64,000 bases of DNA from Eutypa lata (GCA_022661535.1 JAKULF010000016.1:496001-560000); one strand, 5' to 3'. Counted from the first letter of the stretch, positions 22,338-33,694 are shown. Notes: generated by a model not told the origin, from the letters alone. Numbers and translations: made by a program.

Positions 22338-22562
22338 GATGATGTCTAGCCTAGTGATGGCGAAGATGAGTATATCATTGATTACGAGTACTAGGAGTCT
22401 GGATATGGAGAAGAGGATTGGTTCAGGGATAAGGAAGACGCCCTCGTTATATACGAGTGAGACTCTACGGAGAATTTTGCTCATCGGGCATCTAGCTACG
22501 ATTTTTCAGACGCAAGAGCAGGGCAAGAGGTTCCACGGCGGGATTTTGTTTCTTGCCTCTAG
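22338..22562 (+). pseudogene. Decayed C-terminal tail of the F-box gene
   Basis: Reading on in the F-box frame gives acidic and aromatic protein-like sequence (DGEDEYIIDYEY, ESGYGEEDWFRDKEDALVIYE, ASSYDFSDARAGQEV). It is broken by TAG at 22347, TAG at 22392, TGA at 22458 and TAG at 22560. Composition matches the acidic tail just upstream. TAG and TGA can each arise from CAG or CGA by a single C-to-T change. I infer a lost tail of about 75 codons. Confidence 0.55.
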
Positions 22563-23166
22563 CCTCTTAATAGCGGAAGTCAACTCGTCACTTCTAGTGA
22601 CAATGAACAACATGAATGTACGGCATAATAGCATAGGAGAGATGGATAGGCCTCGCCGCATTGCTAGGAAAGGTTTAAACATCCTCATCGGGAGGATTCA
22701 GCTCCCTGTCTGTGCGAACACTATAACTAGATGACATCCTTGTAAAACTGTGTACTTACAGGTTGAATAAAACGTACTATCAGGTTTGTCGGTATAATCG
22801 CCGCCGCAATTTAAGTGCTTACCGGGCCTACGTAACATCGCAACTACGCCTCCCCATGGGGTCAAATCAAGCCTCTAGACATCCACTTATCTCACATGGG
22901 TCCCATGAGACACTTAAACAAAATAGGAATATGTCGGCCCTGTCGCGGTGCATACGGTAACTATATGCGAATACATAGTTGCCTAGGAAGTGATAATTTA
23001 AAATTACGAATTAAGCTGTTTTTACCTCTACCTACGGGGTTGAAAATTGGTTGGTATGTAACTAGGAAATGTTGGGTATAAGATGGAGTTGCGGCTGAGC
23101 ATAGTTTGGATATCCCACGAAACAATCATCGTACCTCGTTAGATTCAACCCGCTACCCATATCACA
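22563..23166. other. Intergenic, promoter of the FAD oxidase gene
   Basis: About 600 bp with no gene recognised. It separates two genes read in the same direction. Confidence 0.5.
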
Positions 23167-24639
23167 ATGAATCTTGCATGGCTCTTGGCTCTCATAAGTT
23201 ATGTCGAATTGGCGGCGTCGAGAGACTGGTCTCTCTTCGACACTAACGACGGCCAATGGAGCGAAGTTATCGAAAGGGACGTCTGTATCATTGGCGGAGG
23301 AGCGAGCGGTGTTCATGCGGCTGTATCTCTGGTCGACTTGAATAAGACCGTTGTAGTTGTGGAATGTAACGATCGTCTTGGAGGTCACACCCACACATAC
23401 ACTGACCCCAAGACGGGTCTGCCCATTGACATCGGAGTTGTCGTTTTCCAACCTCTCCAGGTCGTATATGACTTCTTCAGCAAATTCGACCTGCCTCTGC
23501 TCAACATGAGCTCCATCACACCGAACGAGCCTGGACAACCAGCGAACATGTCGCAGCCGGCTAATCTCTACAACACAATTCGAAAAGACGTAGACTTCCG
23601 AAACGGATCCGAAGTCGTTCGCACAATAGATCCCGGCGCCTCAGACGCGTTCCAGCGTGTGGCGGAGGTCCTCGCCAATTATGCGTACCTGCTCGACGGA
23701 TACGATCTCCCCGACCCAGTGCCAGAAGACCTCTACATGCCCTTTGGTAACTTCTTAGAAAAGTACAATCTCACGGCCGCATTCCAAACTGTCTACCAGA
23801 TCTCCCAAGGAATGGGAGACCTGCTCGACAAATCAACCATATACGCCATCAAGTACTTTAACCTGGGCGACTTCCAGGCGTTGGCCGAGGGATACCTAAC
23901 GCACGCCCGTGGCAACAATTCCGAGCTATATACCAAAGCCGGAGAATATATCGGAGAATCTAATGTTCTGCTAGAGTCCAATGTGGTCGTTACGAACAGG
24001 AAGAACACAACATCCGGTCGTCCCGAGATATTGGTTTCAACACGGGGCGAGGGCCTCAAATTGCTTTCTTGCGGCCAGATCTTACTCACGATACCGCCGA
24101 TGCTTGAGAATCTCCGAGGGTGGGATCTAACCACCGAGGAAGATGCCGTGTTCTCCCAATACATCACCGCCAACGGGTATTACACCGGCCTAGTGAAAGG
24201 CGTCGGGTTGAACCAGACCCTTAGTTACTACAACTCCGCTACCAGCACGCCCTTCAACATCCCGGTACTTCCGGCGATATATGCATTAGCACCCGTGGGA
24301 GTCCTCGACGACACTTGGTTCGTCAAGTTCGGTGCCAATAACCCCACCATGACCGATGCCGAGGTCAAGTCGTACGCTGTCAGGCAAATACAGACGATAC
24401 AGCGAGCTGCCAACGTGACGGTCACGGAACCAGAGTGGCTAGACTACCAATCTCACACGCCGTTCCAACTGCAGGTGAGACCTGAGGCTATCAAGGACGG
24501 CTTCTTCAAGGACCTCACGGCGCTGCAGGGCGGGCTCGACAACACGATGTTTTACAGCGGTGCGGCGTTTCATATGCCGTATAGCACTTATCTGTGGCGT
24601 TATAATCAAGATGTTGTCATTCCCATGATGACGACTTAG
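23167..24639 (+). CDS. Secreted FAD-dependent amine-oxidase-like oxidoreductase (beta-cyclopiazonate dehydrogenase-like)
   Basis: A single exon of 490 codons. A hydrophobic N-terminus (MNLAWLLALISYVELAAS) predicts a signal peptide cut near residue 18. The FAD-binding Rossmann motif DVCIIGGGASGVHAA (GxGxxG-like at 43-48) is followed by the acidic strand end VVVVE (about 62-66) and the LGGHTHTY loop typical of flavin amine oxidases. The C-terminal block GGLDNTMFYSGAAFHMPYSTYLWRYN resembles the second FAD contact of this superfamily. Many N-x-S/T sites fit a secreted glycoprotein. Family members oxidise amines or desaturate metabolites; fungal relatives act in secondary metabolism. The substrate is unknown. 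Its position, 2.3 kb before a Zn2Cys6 regulator but across a transposon, makes a link to the downstream locus possible but unproven. Confidence 0.8.
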   Translation: MNLAWLLALISYVELAASRDWSLFDTNDGQWSEVIERDVCIIGGGASGVHAAVSLVDLNKTVVVVECNDRLGGHTHTYTDPKTGLPIDIGVVVFQPLQVVYDFFSKFDLPLLNMSSITPNEPGQPANMSQPANLYNTIRKDVDFRNGSEVVRTIDPGASDAFQRVAEVLANYAYLLDGYDLPDPVPEDLYMPFGNFLEKYNLTAAFQTVYQISQGMGDLLDKSTIYAIKYFNLGDFQALAEGYLTHARGNNSELYTKAGEYIGESNVLLESNVVVTNRKNTTSGRPEILVSTRGEGLKLLSCGQILLTIPPMLENLRGWDLTTEEDAVFSQYITANGYYTGLVKGVGLNQTLSYYNSATSTPFNIPVLPAIYALAPVGVLDDTWFVKFGANNPTMTDAEVKSYAVRQIQTIQRAANVTVTEPEWLDYQSHTPFQLQVRPEAIKDGFFKDLTALQGGLDNTMFYSGAAFHMPYSTYLWRYNQDVVIPMMTT

Positions 24640-24979
24640 TCATGTAGGGGACTCTTATATATCGAGGCAGGCGGAAACTACTTGCATTGCTACGACTGGA
24701 GTAAAGGCGAAGGATTATTGTGTCGGAATTGTTTTATTAAAGCTATTATGAAGTTGATTTTCTTCTTAAAAAAGAAAACAACTTAATATTTAAATATAAC
24801 AATGTACAGAGATTAAAAGTAATCATCATATAATTAATATAGATTCATCTATAAATTTAATATAAAAGTAACTAATTGATTCATTTTGTAATCGTTATTC
24901 AGTTGAGGATGATCAGTCTATCGTTCCCTTGAGGTGGCTAGCTTGCTTACCTTATAACCAGCTCGCTTGTGGATTACGT
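24640..24979. other. 3' flank of the FAD oxidase gene
   Basis: AT-rich 3' flank with no gene. Base composition is already AT-biased from about 24760, before the left end of the transposon. Confidence 0.5.
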
Positions 24980-24981
24980 TA

Positions 24982-25074
24982 GTCCCTCCGACCCACTTCC
25001 TGAATCCACCCATTTCTTGAATTAATTTTTGCTTTTATATCACCCCTTTTCATTATCAACAATATGCAATAACT
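24982..25074 (+). repeat. Left terminal inverted repeat
   Basis: This is the inverted partner of 26731-26823; similarity probably runs about 15 nt further inward. Within it two 17-nt near-copies of ACCCACTTCCTGAATCC stand in tandem (24991-25007 and 25008-25024), as expected for repeated transposase-binding sites. Confidence 0.85.
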
Positions 25075-26730
25075 TTACGAATCCTTTAAATTATTAAAAT
25101 TATTATATTTATTATTCGTTTAAATATAACTTTAATATATTATTATATAATTCGTTTATAATTTTTTTTAATTTTTTATAATATTTAACTTCGTAATTAT
25201 AAATAACTTTATACGTAATTATTTTAATTTTATAAATTTATATAATATTAAAAAACGTATTATTAAAGTTTATTTATATAATTATATAACCTTAAAACTT
25301 AAAGGCTTTTAATTATTATTTAAAATTTTAATTTTAATTTCGTAAATTAATTATTTCGAATAATTTTTAATTAAAAGCTTTTTTTATTTTATTAAATAAT
25401 AAACGTAAATTTTTAAAAATAAATACTTTCGTTTTTTAAAGCTTTAAAAGTTAATTTTTTACATTTAAATTTTTTTAAAATATAATTAATATAATATTTA
25501 AAAAGTTATATAAAAAAAATAACTTTTTAAATTTAATATCGTAAAGCTTTTTAATTATTTTTAAATTTTTAAATAATTAATTAAGATTAAAAAATTTTAT
25601 TTTAAAAATTTTAAAATTAATATAAATATTTTTATCGTTAAATGTTTTTTTTAATATTTACTTATACGTTTTAATAAATTTTTATTTATTATAAAGCTTT
25701 AATATTAAAAAAAAATTAAATTTTATTATTATTTAATAATAATATTTTTTTAAAGTAAAAAAGATATTAAGATTAAATAATTACATTATATAAAATAAAT
25801 AAAAAAGTATATATAAATATCGTATATTATAAATTATATATTTATATATAAATTTCGTTATAATATAAATAATATATTAATTAAAGATTAATAATTTTTA
25901 TTAATTAAATTTAAAAGGTTTAATTTTAAATAAATAAATTTACTTTAATTATTTTAAAGTTATTTTAACATTTAATTATTCGAAATTTATTACGTTAAAT
26001 TTTTATAATAAAAATAATAATAATAATTATTAATTTTAAAGATTTTTTTTTTTAAAAATAACGATTAAAATAAAATATTAATTATTAATAATTATTATTT
26101 TAATAATAATAATTTATTCGATAATTTTAAAGATTTTTCGAAGTTTTTACTTTATTAAAACGATTTTTATAACTTTTTCTTTTTTGGTTTTATTTTTTTA
26201 AACGTTTATTTTATTTATATTAATAATGTTTTATATTAATATTTTTTTTTCGCGATGAACGCGTTTTAAACGGCGTTAAAATTTTCGTATTCGGGTAAGT
26301 AAAATTAAAAAGGTTCGTAAGGTTTCGAAAAAAATTTATATTTTAATTTTTAATTTTAAATAACGATAAATAAAACCGTTTATTTAATTAATATCGATAA
26401 AATCGATATCGTTATTAATTTAATAAATAAATTTTATTATTTAACGAATTTTATATTAATAAAGCGATCGTTTCGAATTTTTTTTTTTAAGAATTTATTT
26501 CATTAAGTTTTTTTTTTATATAAAGGATAGTTTTTGTTAATGTTAATGAGCTTTTTAATAAAAATGAACTTTATAAAGCTTGGTAAATAAAGTGCTTAAT
26601 GTTATAATTTATTTTATAATAGCGTTTTTTTGTAATATGTTTTTATAGATATTAGTTATAGTTAACGTTATTGTAAACTTTTTATTAGGTTTTATTGTAA
26701 TTTGTAATTTTAGAATTAAAGGATTTGTAG

Positions 26731-26823
26731 AGTTATTGTATATTGTTGATGATGAAGAGGGGTGGTGTGGGAGCAAAAATTAATTTAGGAAGTGGGTGGA
26801 TTTAGGAAGTGGGTTGGAGGGAT
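26731..26823 (-). repeat. Right terminal inverted repeat
   Basis: This is the inverted partner of 24982-25074, with 79 of 93 positions identical and the rest transitions. It contains the same tandem pair of near-identical 17-mers (TTAGGAAGTGGGTGGAT-like units). Confidence 0.85.
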
Positions 26824-26904
26824 TAGGTGGTTAAACCTTGGTAGTAATTTTTGTTTTGTCGAAGATAGCACGGAAACTTCAGGCAAGGTAGGATTAGTAT
26901 ACTC

Positions 26905-29583
26905 ATGTTTCCCCCGCGGAAATTTACATATATTCCTATTAACATGCAAGCACCGCGGCGACAACAACAACAACGCCGCCGACCGCCCCGGTCCTGCGTA
27001 GAATGTCGCAGGCGCAAGATCAAGTGCGATCGGAACCAGCCGTGCAGCCAGTGTGTCCTGTCAAAAAGTTGCTGTCTATACGATAGCGCAACTGGAAACA
27101 CGACCTCGCACCACTCGCGGCGGCTCGGTCTGTCGCTGCCAAGCTCGGGCTCGGGTTCGGGATCGGTCCCATCATCTGGAGGGAGTCGGACCGGCGGTTC
27201 CGGACTGCACCATCACCAACGTCCGCCAGTAGCGGTATCGAACCCATCACCACCGCTGACTGGCAGCTTGACCGAGGTGCAGACTATCGACCCCAATGAG
27301 AGAAGAGAGGGTGATGGTAATGCCGATGGGCTTAGGGGACAACTCACCTCTCGTCTCCAATCGCTTGAGGAATGGCTTTCGAAATATGCTGCCGAGGTGG
27401 CAGCGGCGACCGGGATGACTTTGGATTTAGGATCATCATCACGTAGTCACAATTACAATCATGAGCATGGTGATAATAATGATGGATATCACGCGGCGCC
27501 GCCCGGCCTGGAAGGTGGCGATCAGCTGGTGCTGTACAAATCGAGGCTGTTTGGCCAGACGCACTCGACCAATGCCGTACGCGAGGTAAGAGATAGTTGA
27601 CGATAACGATACATCGGATTCCTATTGACATCCTCATGTTCTCTTCTCTGCTATATAATTGCTACGCACTAATCATTACTGACTACTTATCTACATGTCA
27701 CAGTTCAAAAATATTGCCGCGTTCATGAGAAACGAGGCTGGGAGCTCGTCGGAGATCGCGAACACTACTACTACCGCGGCCGCCAGCGTCCAACAAGTGC
27801 GAGCGCTACTGCAACAATGCAAGAATCTCTCCCAGAGCTTGAAGACGACACGACCGGGGAGATTCCTATCTCGTCCAGAACCCATTGCGCCTACTAGAGA
27901 TGCAGCGGACCGTCTAGCACGGCTCTACCTCTCGCATTTCGAACCTGTGTTCCGCGTCCTTCACGTACCATCGTTTTGGTCGGAGTGGGAGCACTACTGG
28001 GCGGATCCCGCAGCAGCGATGGACGTGACGACGCTGAAGGTCCAACTCGTAATCGCCATCGGGTCGGGGCTTTCCGGGAACGAGGAGCTGCCGTCATCAT
28101 CGAGAGATGTTCACCGGACGGCTTGTCGATGGGTGTTCGCTGCGCAAGACTGGGTGGCTGCACCGTTTAAAAAGGACCGGTTGAGTCTGGATTGCATCCA
28201 GATACAATGCCTGCTAATTCTGGCTCGCCAGGTGCTCTCCATCGGTAGTGATTTGTGTTGGGTCGCGATGGGCACGCTTCTACGCTGCGCTATACAATTG
28301 GGCCTGCACCGGGATCCGAAGCATTTCCCGTCCATGAGTATTCTGTGAGTCTTTGTGATGATGGCAACAATGACTCGAATTTGCAATATCTTCTGAAAGC
28401 TACTTGCAACAGAATGCTAACTAATTGTTTTATCAATATAAGCGAAGCCGAAATAAGGAGAAGACTATGGGCTACCATCTTGGAACTAAACATCCAGACA
28501 TCGCTGGATTCCGGCACGCCGCCGGGCATATCATGTGGTGATTTCGACACAGATCCGCCGTCGAATATAAACGATGAAGATCTTCTGGACGTATCGACAA
28601 CGGTGAGCACGCTTAAACAGCAACTCGATAGGGTCACAACACAGACCTCCCTACAGCGCTTCCTGTTGCGGAACCTAAAGGACCGGCTTAGAATGCTGCA
28701 TTGCATGAACGGCATAGGCAACCCACTGAAGGACGAGGAGATCTTATCACTCAGCGCAAGAATCGGCAAAGCCTGTCGGGACTGCGTACCATATTGCCAA
28801 CCGATTCAAAGAGGATCAGAAGTAGCAGAAGATGAAAGAAACGAAGCCGACATCGCCATGTTCAGACAAGCCACGGCCCAACTCCTGCTGCGCCGTTTCC
28901 TATTAGTTCTACACAGGCCACTCGCGGGCCGCATCAACGAGAACGCGCTGTACTACCACTCTCGCAAGGTTAGTTTCGACACGGCTGCTGCGCTTCTCAA
29001 ACCCGTGAACAGTACCAACACCAGCGCCACCACGTTCTCACACCTTATGGTTCGTGGTGGGGGCATGTTCCGCAGCTGTCTGAACCACGTCTCGCTGGCT
29101 CTGGCTTCGGAGCTGCTTATTGAGATTGGAGATTTGGAGGAGGGGGGAGGAGAAAGCGGAGGGAGCCCGGCTTATCGCCGATTGCTTGTGGACGCTGTTA
29201 AGGAGGCACGCGATCTTTGGACCGAGAGGTTGAGGCGCGGGGATACTAATGTGCGGTTGCATATGAAACTTAGTATTGTGCTGGGACTGGTGGAGAAGGA
29301 AGAGGATGGGGAAGAGAGAGGGGACGACCGGGGCAGGGTCGATGGTGGAAATGACGGTGGGACTTCGACGCAGCAGCGCATGACGATGAGCGCTAAGGAG
29401 AGTCTGGAGACTTGTATTGGTTTGATCAGGAGGAGTTACTCTGACTCGTCGATTACTGGGAATGAGCAGATGGATTTGTCGGATTACTCTTTTGATTTGG
29501 GGGATAATATCTTTCAGACTTCTGAGCTGGGTACAGGTTTATTAAGCGGAGGGGTATTTGGTTCGAATGTTTTACTGTTCTGA
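26905..29583 (+). CDS. Zn2Cys6 (GAL4-type) fungal transcription factor
   Basis: Three exons: 26905-27585, 27704-28344 and 28443-29583. Introns of 118 and 98 nt keep phase, and the product is 820 aa. The N-terminal zinc cluster is complete: C31-x2-C34-x6-C41-x5-C47-x2-C50-x6-C57, with a basic RRRKIKCDRNQPC core. A low-complexity Ser/Gly linker follows. The middle region carries the fungal_trans regulatory domain: LARLYLSHFEPVFRVLHVPSFWSEW, then the ALQLGLHRD-like AIQLGLHRDPKHF and RRRLWATILELNIQTSLDSG, the last joined by the second splice. The second ATG at 26944 (MQAPRR) is an alternative start. It probably binds CGG-type sites in the nucleus. Its place beside an oxidoreductase, an NRPS-like gene and a transporter suggests a pathway-specific regulator. 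The RIP-degraded transposon lies directly in its promoter. Confidence 0.9.
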
Positions 29584-31244
29584 TGGGCTCAATGTGTTTA
29601 ACAGAACACACCGCTGCCCGTTGGTGTTCAGTGGCCTGTGAAAGTATCTAACATATGGGTTCTTTCATTGTACAGTACCGGTAACGGCCGGCATGGTCTC
29701 TTGTCGGATAGTGCCCGGGGTGACATGCTTTTGGATTCGCCTTGCGTCACGTCAATTATATGATTGAACGGGTAACAATGGGAGCTGTATTCAGACACAG
29801 GAATCATGGATCGACCCTAGGGACTAGTCGTTGAGTATATACAAGGCCTTCCTTTGCATGATATATCTACTTTCATGGCACGCCGTACTGTGAGAAACAT
29901 CTCAGGTGCTGAATAGGGGTAACCCTCCTCCGAGTTTTTGTGGCTTATTCTCATCATCGATTTAGCGTCTATTCCAGAGCGGGAGGCGGGGGTGTGATAG
30001 AAAGTATATCTGAGACATCTGGGTACTTGACTTGGAACATGAATAAATAAGATAATCTAGGCTAGTCTAGGCCGCCGTCGACGTTATAGCCCGTTCGGCG
30101 TCAACGGTATAACGGTCGGGTGGTGGATGGTTGTGGGGTTCGTTCGACGTCGTTCTCTCCACATTGAGATACCTCTATTTACCAGGTAGTTCAGTCATTC
30201 AATACATCATGAATACTTTAATCCTCTAGATGAACTGTCAATGCGCTGGCCCGAGGAATTAGTATACTTAATAGAGAAATTTAAGCTCTTTAGAAATCAA
30301 GTTGCCTTCATTTTCCGAACTTCCGTTGTGCCGCTCACCCCCCGATCAAAACCAAACCCCCCTCCTAGGCCAAACCCTAACCGAATTTCTCATATATCCT
30401 CTTCGCCACCCCCTGCAAAACATTTAACCACAATGACGAGCCCAAAGCCCATGCGATACATCCGCGTACCCGTCGTCCCAGACGGATCTGTTGCTGCTCG
30501 ACTACCAGAACATCTTAGTAGGCACGATGCCCAGAAAAGAAAACAAGGAGATTGAAACGAATGGAGAGATGCTGATTGAAGCGACTAAAGTTCTTCAGGA
30601 TTCTTGTTGGGACCCTAATGGTTAGGTGTATGAGGATATGATTCGTAATGACTGGCTAAATTATCTGTTTGGTTATCTTGAGGATGATGATTCGTCTATG
30701 TACATGTGCTTACATTATCATACTGATGAGATACAATGTCGAACGAGGTAGAGTACTTATCGTCATATCCCGATGACGGATTTAGAAATATACCTAGGTT
30801 AGGTACTTTGGCAGTTCCACAATTGCCGTATCTCCGCGGCCCCGAGCCGGCCCCGGTGTGGACGGGATTTCGATGGCATGTTTTCCGTACACCACAACGC
30901 CTTTTCGTTATGAACTCGTCTATGTTAGTACATAATACAGAGTGACTATTATCGCCCCGAGACTCGTCCACGGCCCCGGATGACTCTGTCGAACTATGCA
31001 TGGCCAAGCTTGTTGCCGGCATTAAGCCCTACCTCCGTTCGAGGGTGAGAGTCGAGGTTCCTGAGCTGGCGACGTATGATCTATAAAACGGGGAAGTCTT
31101 CTCGCTTTCAAGAGCCTGTAATTATTCTTCTCTCATTAAACTATATCGCCCAGATACTTACAAAATTTACCGTTACATTTCGCATCCCGCTTCCAACTCG
31201 TTTCTACTTACAACACACAGCATTACTCAAGTACTTACCTTGTC
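29584..31244. other. Intergenic between regulator and MDR gene
   Basis: About 1.7 kb. One short frame is listed separately (30434-30555). A TACCTAGGTT near-palindrome lies at 30791-30800. No other gene is recognised. Confidence 0.5.
30434..30555 (+). CDS. Possible small protein, 40 aa, unknown
   Basis: A 40-codon frame starts at an ATG in good context (ACCACAATGA), preceded by a C/T-rich leader. The product begins MTSPKPMRYIRVPVVPDGSV, is basic at the end (RHDAQKRKQGD), and has no signal peptide or membrane segment. No family recognised. It could also be a remnant 5' exon. Confidence 0.25.
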
Positions 31245-32375
31245 ATGGCAGCAGAACAAGCTCCCTCGCACTACCGTGCCCTAGTGGTAGACAGCATCGG
31301 CGCGGACCTGCGCATAGAGCAGCGAGCCACACCCGACGCCGTCCCAGGCAGCGTCGTAGTCCGCATCCTCGCATCCCCGGTGCTCTCGTACCAGCGGGAT
31401 ATATACGACGGGACGAGAGACTACCCGTTCTCGACGCCCATCGTAGGCGGCTGTAGCGCCGTCGGCCGCGTGGTGCATGTTGGCCCAGACGCTACGGTGC
31501 TACAACCGGGCAATCTCGTCTGGGTGGACTGTGTTGTGCGCGGCCGCGATGACGGCGACGCCGTTTTCCTCTGGGGCATCCACGAGGGGTCAACCGCAGG
31601 CAGCAAGAAGCTCGCTCGCTCGGTCTGGCATGATGGAACTTACGCAGAGATCGCCAGAGTCCCGCTGGAGAACTGCATCCCACTCGACGAGGATCGGCTC
31701 TGTGCGAGCGGCGATAGGGGACTGGGTTACTCCCCGCGTGACCTGATCTACCTTTGGCACCTTTCCGTGCCCTTCGGTGGCCTGCGGTCCATCGATCTCA
31801 AGCCGGGAGAGACGGTCGTTGTGTGTCCTGCGACGGGCGGCTTCGGGGGCGCAGGCGCGCACGTAGCCGCCGCTCTCGGGGCCCGAGTCATCGCCATGGG
31901 TCGAAACGAAGAGGAGCTCGGGCGCTTGAAAACGTTCATCCGGAAGGGAATGTCGTCGGCGCGCGTCGAGACCGTGCGGATCACGGGGGACAAGGAGGCC
32001 GATACCGCATCCCTAAAGGCGTTCGGTACCATCGATGCCGTGCTCGACCTCTCGCCACCGGCCGCGGCTCAGTCGACGCACCTGCTTAGCGCCGTCGCGG
32101 CGCTGCGGAGGGGCGGGCGCATCAGCATCATGGGCTCTGTCGGGCTGAATATCATCGACTGGAACTTCCTAGCCAACGACCTCGTTGCCAAGGCCAAGCT
32201 CATGTACGACCGGGAGGACCTGTTGTTGTTCGTGAAGATGCTGGAAGCGGGTCTGTTCGCCCGAGGTGCGGACCTCGTCGAGACTAAGTATTTTACGCTG
32301 GAGGATTGGCAGGAGGCTTTTGAAGAGGCGACTGCTTATACTGGTGTTGGCCGCATTGTGGCTTTGTCGCCTTGA
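31245..32375 (+). CDS. MDR-superfamily NAD(P)-dependent oxidoreductase (zinc-type alcohol dehydrogenase/quinone reductase-like)
   Basis: A single exon of 376 codons. The N-terminal GroES-like fold is recognisable (PGSVVVRILASPVLSYQRDI, then PIVGGCSAVGRVVHVGPDATVLQPGNLVWVD). The nucleotide-binding Rossmann segment GETVVVCPATGGFGGAGAHVA, followed by ALGARVIAMGRN, lies near residues 188-220. A GGRISIMGSVG strand and a C-terminal GVGRIVALSP are typical of the family. The catalytic-zinc Cys/His set of classical ADHs is not evident, so it is more like a zinc-free quinone/enoyl reductase or reductase partner. It probably reduces a carbonyl or enoyl group with NADPH. It is high in GC and lies 1.8 kb from the 3' end of the NRPS-like gene, so a shared pathway is plausible. 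The substrate is unknown. Confidence 0.82.
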   Translation: MAAEQAPSHYRALVVDSIGADLRIEQRATPDAVPGSVVVRILASPVLSYQRDIYDGTRDYPFSTPIVGGCSAVGRVVHVGPDATVLQPGNLVWVDCVVRGRDDGDAVFLWGIHEGSTAGSKKLARSVWHDGTYAEIARVPLENCIPLDEDRLCASGDRGLGYSPRDLIYLWHLSVPFGGLRSIDLKPGETVVVCPATGGFGGAGAHVAAALGARVIAMGRNEEELGRLKTFIRKGMSSARVETVRITGDKEADTASLKAFGTIDAVLDLSPPAAAQSTHLLSAVAALRRGGRISIMGSVGLNIIDWNFLANDLVAKAKLMYDREDLLLFVKMLEAGLFARGADLVETKYFTLEDWQEAFEEATAYTGVGRIVALSP

Positions 32376-33694
32376 TTAACCCGTGCGATGACTGGAGGGG
32401 GGATAGGAGTGAGGATGCTCGAGGTTAGACTGTTCTTAATAAAGTAGACAATTGGATTCCAGCATCAAGTCTCTACAGCCATCTGTACTTGGCTTAGCAC
32501 TTGAGTCCATCTCGAGATTTTCGTCAACTATTCCTTTCTTTTCTCCTTCGAGACTTTCTATCTTGTGGATTAGGCAGTAAACACGCCGTTTTGTCTTTGT
32601 CAATAGCACCCAAGAAGTTACTATCCTCTAGATCGTCCGAGTCCTCTGAATCATTAACTATTAGTGTCCTACGCCTAGTTCCGTTGTCGCGGTCCTCGAG
32701 AAAGAGGCGCACAGTGTCGGTTTTGAACTAGAGCTGGGTGGCATCGGATGAGTACCTGAGACTATCGGGGGAGGGATCAGGCTCTGTGATTCGGAAATGT
32801 CTTGAGCCACAAGGCTTGAGCCCATGGAAAGAAGCCTCCGTGATTAATTCCGTTGAACGCCGGGGTTAATATGTTGTGCAGGTCTGTTTACCAGCCAAGC
32901 GTGGTTGTGAATTCCACTTTGTCGAAGTATATCAGGATACTAGGCATACATGTATAGCCACGCATCTTTGTTCGGGGGACGAGCGTGCTGATACAGATAC
33001 AAGCCATCTCCCTCTGTTACCCCTTGCGTAGTGGTGTTGCCAAGCTCAGGTCTTCGTCGGTTCGATTGTGCTGCACCAAACAAGGCGTTGCAGCTCCTGC
33101 AGATTTGTCAAGCTTGATATGTCGACGCCAGGCGCCATGGCATCATTATTCTCAATCTTCATTTGTTCACGATAGCAGGCCGTGGAGAAATGAATCCAAC
33201 ACCAAAATTTGCAGTGTGGTTTTATGGTTGATGCCCTGGCGCTATTCTAGACATGGTGTATCAGCATGAAGCTGGAAAAGGGCCAAGGTCTGCCCGTCTG
33301 CCTGCGGCGACGAGTGTTATGGCTTGGGTTCACTGGAAATGTAATTCATCTCCGAATGTACAAGGAACGCAACTCCCAGATTCGAAGGCTCCTCTGTAGG
33401 TGTGATGTGGACAGTAGGCTTTTCGGTAGCCATACTCAAATAGGGCACGAATAGTAACTTGCGCAAGAATGACGCAGAAAAGACAAGGCTATCAAGGAGA
33501 GGAGGCCTTTCCATATATAACACATTAACCTGACCTTCCAAGTTACTTGGCAATGGTGATTGGTCGAAGAAAGCCATGGACAGCACTAGCTCTCGCTTCG
33601 TTTCTGCAAAGGCTACGAGAAAACCCTTATGTATATACACAGCCTTAGCTAACTCATAACTAGGACACTCACACCAGCTCTTCAGTGCGTGTAG
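32376..33694. other. Intergenic with possible gene remnants
   Basis: No intact gene recognised. Two minus-strand frames (32524-32712 and 33317-33706) have protein-like composition, the first acidic and basic, the second mixed. They have no recognised family and may be chance frames or remnants. Confidence 0.4.

Larger units (their letters stand above)
24980..26825. mobile_element. TIR DNA transposon (Tc1/mariner-like size and TA target), degraded by RIP
   Basis: Nearly perfect terminal inverted repeats bound an extremely AT-rich block. The left TIR is 24982-25074 and the right TIR 26731-26823. TA dinucleotides at 24980-24981 and 26824-26825 fit a TA target duplication. Element length is 1,842 bp, the size of full-length fungal Tc1/mariner (pogo/Fot1-type) elements. 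The two TIRs differ at 14 of 93 positions, all transitions, with no gaps. The interior is rich in TpA and poor in CpA/TpG yet still has CpG, the pattern expected from RIP. No transposase frame survives, so superfamily assignment rests on size, TIRs and TA alone. It is inserted between the FAD oxidase and the Zn2Cys6 regulator, and ends only 80 bp before the regulator's first ATG. Confidence 0.82.

Noticed and set aside
31421..32089. Several overlapping frames in and opposite the MDR gene
   Set aside because: High-GC shadow frames; only the 376-codon frame has family motifs.
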